The notes under the pieces were generated by a model that worked only from the letters and a program-made list of their open reading frames with translations, was not told where the DNA came from and searched no databases. This document shows positions 6,555-7,396 of a DNA stretch of 7,396 bases, piece by piece. Each line of letters starts with the position of its first letter. The stretch's first letter is position 1. Made by a program: the position numbers and the translations under genes. The DNA is taken from positions 1 through 7,396 of the forward strand of contig CALFYA010000146.1 in assembly GCA_937952925.1 (NCBI GenBank). The letters are read 5' to 3'. This stretch comes from an uncultured Moraxellaceae bacterium (GTDB lineage Bacteria; Pseudomonadota; Gammaproteobacteria; Pseudomonadales; Moraxellaceae).

Positions 6555-6569
6555 GGCAAACGTTAGGCT
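6538..6569 (+). promoter_or_regulatory. MerR-type promoter and operator of the reductase gene
   Basis: The -35 TTGACT (6538-6543) matches five of six consensus bases. A perfect 14-bp palindrome, TGCCCTATAGGGCA (6545-6558), follows, then TAGGCT (6564-6569) as a weak -10 with a 20-base spacer, or TTAGGC at 19. Over-long 19-20 base spacers centred on a dyad are the signature of promoters untwisted by MerR proteins. The dyad centre is 8.5 bases from the -35, the same as in the mercury merT promoter as I recall it. The -35 and operator lie in the last codons and stop of the merR gene. Transcription would begin about 20 bases before the reductase start. Confidence 0.65.
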
Positions 6570-6584
6570 GTGATTCTTCGAGAG

Positions 6585-6589
6585 AGGAG
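6585..6589 (+). promoter_or_regulatory. Shine-Dalgarno site of the reductase gene
   Basis: AGGAG ends 7 bases before the ATG at 6597 and selects that start over the in-frame GTG at 6570, which would lie upstream of, or at, the predicted transcription start. Confidence 0.85.
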
Positions 6590-6596
6590 AATCTGC

Positions 6597-7394
6597 ATGC
6601 GTATTCAATTTCAGCAAAAAACCGTATTGATCACTGGTGCGTCATCGGGGATTGGGGCAGCGCTGGCAAAGCAGTTGGCGGCGCGTGGTGCCGATTTGAT
6701 CGTGGTGGCGCGTTCACGCGACCGTTTGGAGGCATTGGCAGCCCAGTTGCGTGCGTCGTATCAGATCCATGTAGCGGTGTTTGCCATTGATTTGAGTGTG
6801 CCGCACAGTGCACAAGCATTGTATCAGGCCACGCAGCAGGCGGGATTGCAGGTGGATTATCTGATCAATAATGCAGGCTTTGGTCGCTGGACGGCGTTTT
6901 TGGATGAGCCACTCGCAGGCTATCAGCAGATGCTCCAGCTCAATATCCAAACGCTGGTTGATTTGACCTATTTGTATGTGCCGCAGATGGTGGCGCGTGG
7001 ACAGGGCGGAGTGATGAATATTGCTTCGACTGCCGCGTTCCAGCCTTTGCCCTATATTGCGGTGTATGGGGCAAGCAAAGGGTTTGTCTTGCAATTTACC
7101 GAGGCACTCGCTGGAGAGTATGCAGATCAAGGGATAGCCTGTGTGGCGGTGTGTGCCGGCAATACTCAAACCGATTTTGTGCGTGTGGCGAACGCGGACA
7201 CCACGGGAATGCATGCGTCGAGTCCAGAAGACGTGGCACAGGTGGCACTTGCGGCATGGCAGGCCAAGCGGATCAGTGTGGTGGTCGGCTGGCGCAATTG
7301 GCTCAGTAGTCTGTTGCCACGCTTGCTCAGTCGAGCGATGGTGGTGGCGTTGGTCAGACGCATGCTGTACGCACGCGTCCGCAAGATGGCTTGA
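6597..7394 (+). CDS. Short-chain dehydrogenase/reductase (classical SDR)
   Basis: 265 residues, typical for classical SDRs of the DltE/COG0300 type, which oxidise or reduce alcohol/carbonyl substrates with NAD(P). Cofactor motif TGASSGIG is at 13-20, Asp65 in AIDLS, and NNAG at 91-94. The catalytic set is Asn116, Ser144, Tyr157 and Lys161 (YGASK). Arg39 and Arg41 after strand 2 (VVARSRDRL) suggest NADP(H) preference. The usual PG after the sixth strand is AG here (CAGNTQTDF). The C-terminus (about 228-265) is a basic, hydrophobic tail that could touch the membrane. The substrate cannot be told. The ATG at 6597 is supported by AGGAG 7 bases upstream. It sits 42 bases after merR and is probably its regulated target. 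The stop is 2 bases from the window end, so nothing is known of what follows. Confidence 0.93.
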   Translation: MRIQFQQKTVLITGASSGIGAALAKQLAARGADLIVVARSRDRLEALAAQLRASYQIHVAVFAIDLSVPHSAQALYQATQQAGLQVDYLINNAGFGRWTAFLDEPLAGYQQMLQLNIQTLVDLTYLYVPQMVARGQGGVMNIASTAAFQPLPYIAVYGASKGFVLQFTEALAGEYADQGIACVAVCAGNTQTDFVRVANADTTGMHASSPEDVAQVALAAWQAKRISVVVGWRNWLSSLLPRLLSRAMVVALVRRMLYARVRKMA

Positions 7395-7396
7395 TT

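Noticed and set aside
6570..6596. GTG start for the SDR gene, adding 9 residues
   Set aside because: The added residues translate the ribosome-site region itself, and the ATG at 6597 has an ideal AGGAG.
6714..7214. 166-codon minus-strand open frame across the SDR gene
   Set aside because: It is a shadow of a well-supported SDR reading frame, with no domain or start signal.

Overview
The window is ordinary-looking chromosomal DNA from a gammaproteobacterium. The chpA-chpB-chpC order matches the end of the Pseudomonas-type Pil-Chp cluster that controls type IV pili and twitching. Codon use and neighbourhood suggest Pseudomonadales, perhaps a Moraxellaceae-like genus, but the genus cannot be settled from this sequence. 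Composition is even across the window. There is no tRNA, rRNA, CRISPR array, insertion sequence or phage gene. Coding density is very high, and no gene-free stretch exceeds about 80 bases.

Layout. Positions 1-4015 hold three tandem plus-strand chemosensory genes. They are the 3' part of chpA (last Hpt domain, dimerisation, histidine kinase, CheW and receiver domains), chpB (CheB-like methylesterase) and chpC (CheW-like adaptor). Next come a cytochrome b561-type membrane protein (4094-4621) and, 13 bases on, a small TIGR03643/DUF2805-like protein of unknown function (4635-4898). An intrinsic terminator overlaps the stop codon of the latter. dapE (succinyl-diaminopimelate desuccinylase, lysine and peptidoglycan synthesis) lies on the minus strand at 4910-6037. 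Divergent from it are a MerR-family regulator (6114-6554, possibly from 6075) and a short-chain dehydrogenase/reductase (6597-7394).

How the parts work together. ChpA is the kinase of a pilus-linked chemosensory system, ChpC couples receptors to it, and ChpB would demethylate its receptor. The MerR regulator and the reductase appear to form a regulator-target pair. A TTGACT -35 box followed by an over-long spacer containing a perfect 14-bp palindrome lies across the merR stop codon and points into the reductase gene, as in classical MerR-controlled promoters.

The most notable non-coding signals are four. (1) The MerR-type promoter/operator is embedded in the end of merR. (2) A 38-nt, almost fully paired hairpin has a 3' arm that contains the Shine-Dalgarno sequence of the cytochrome b561 gene. 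(3) A nine-C tract inside chpA would remove the kinase if it slipped by one base, making it a candidate phase-variation site. (4) A G7 run sits at the catalytic serine of chpB. I see no wholly new multi-gene system; the novelty here is regulatory.
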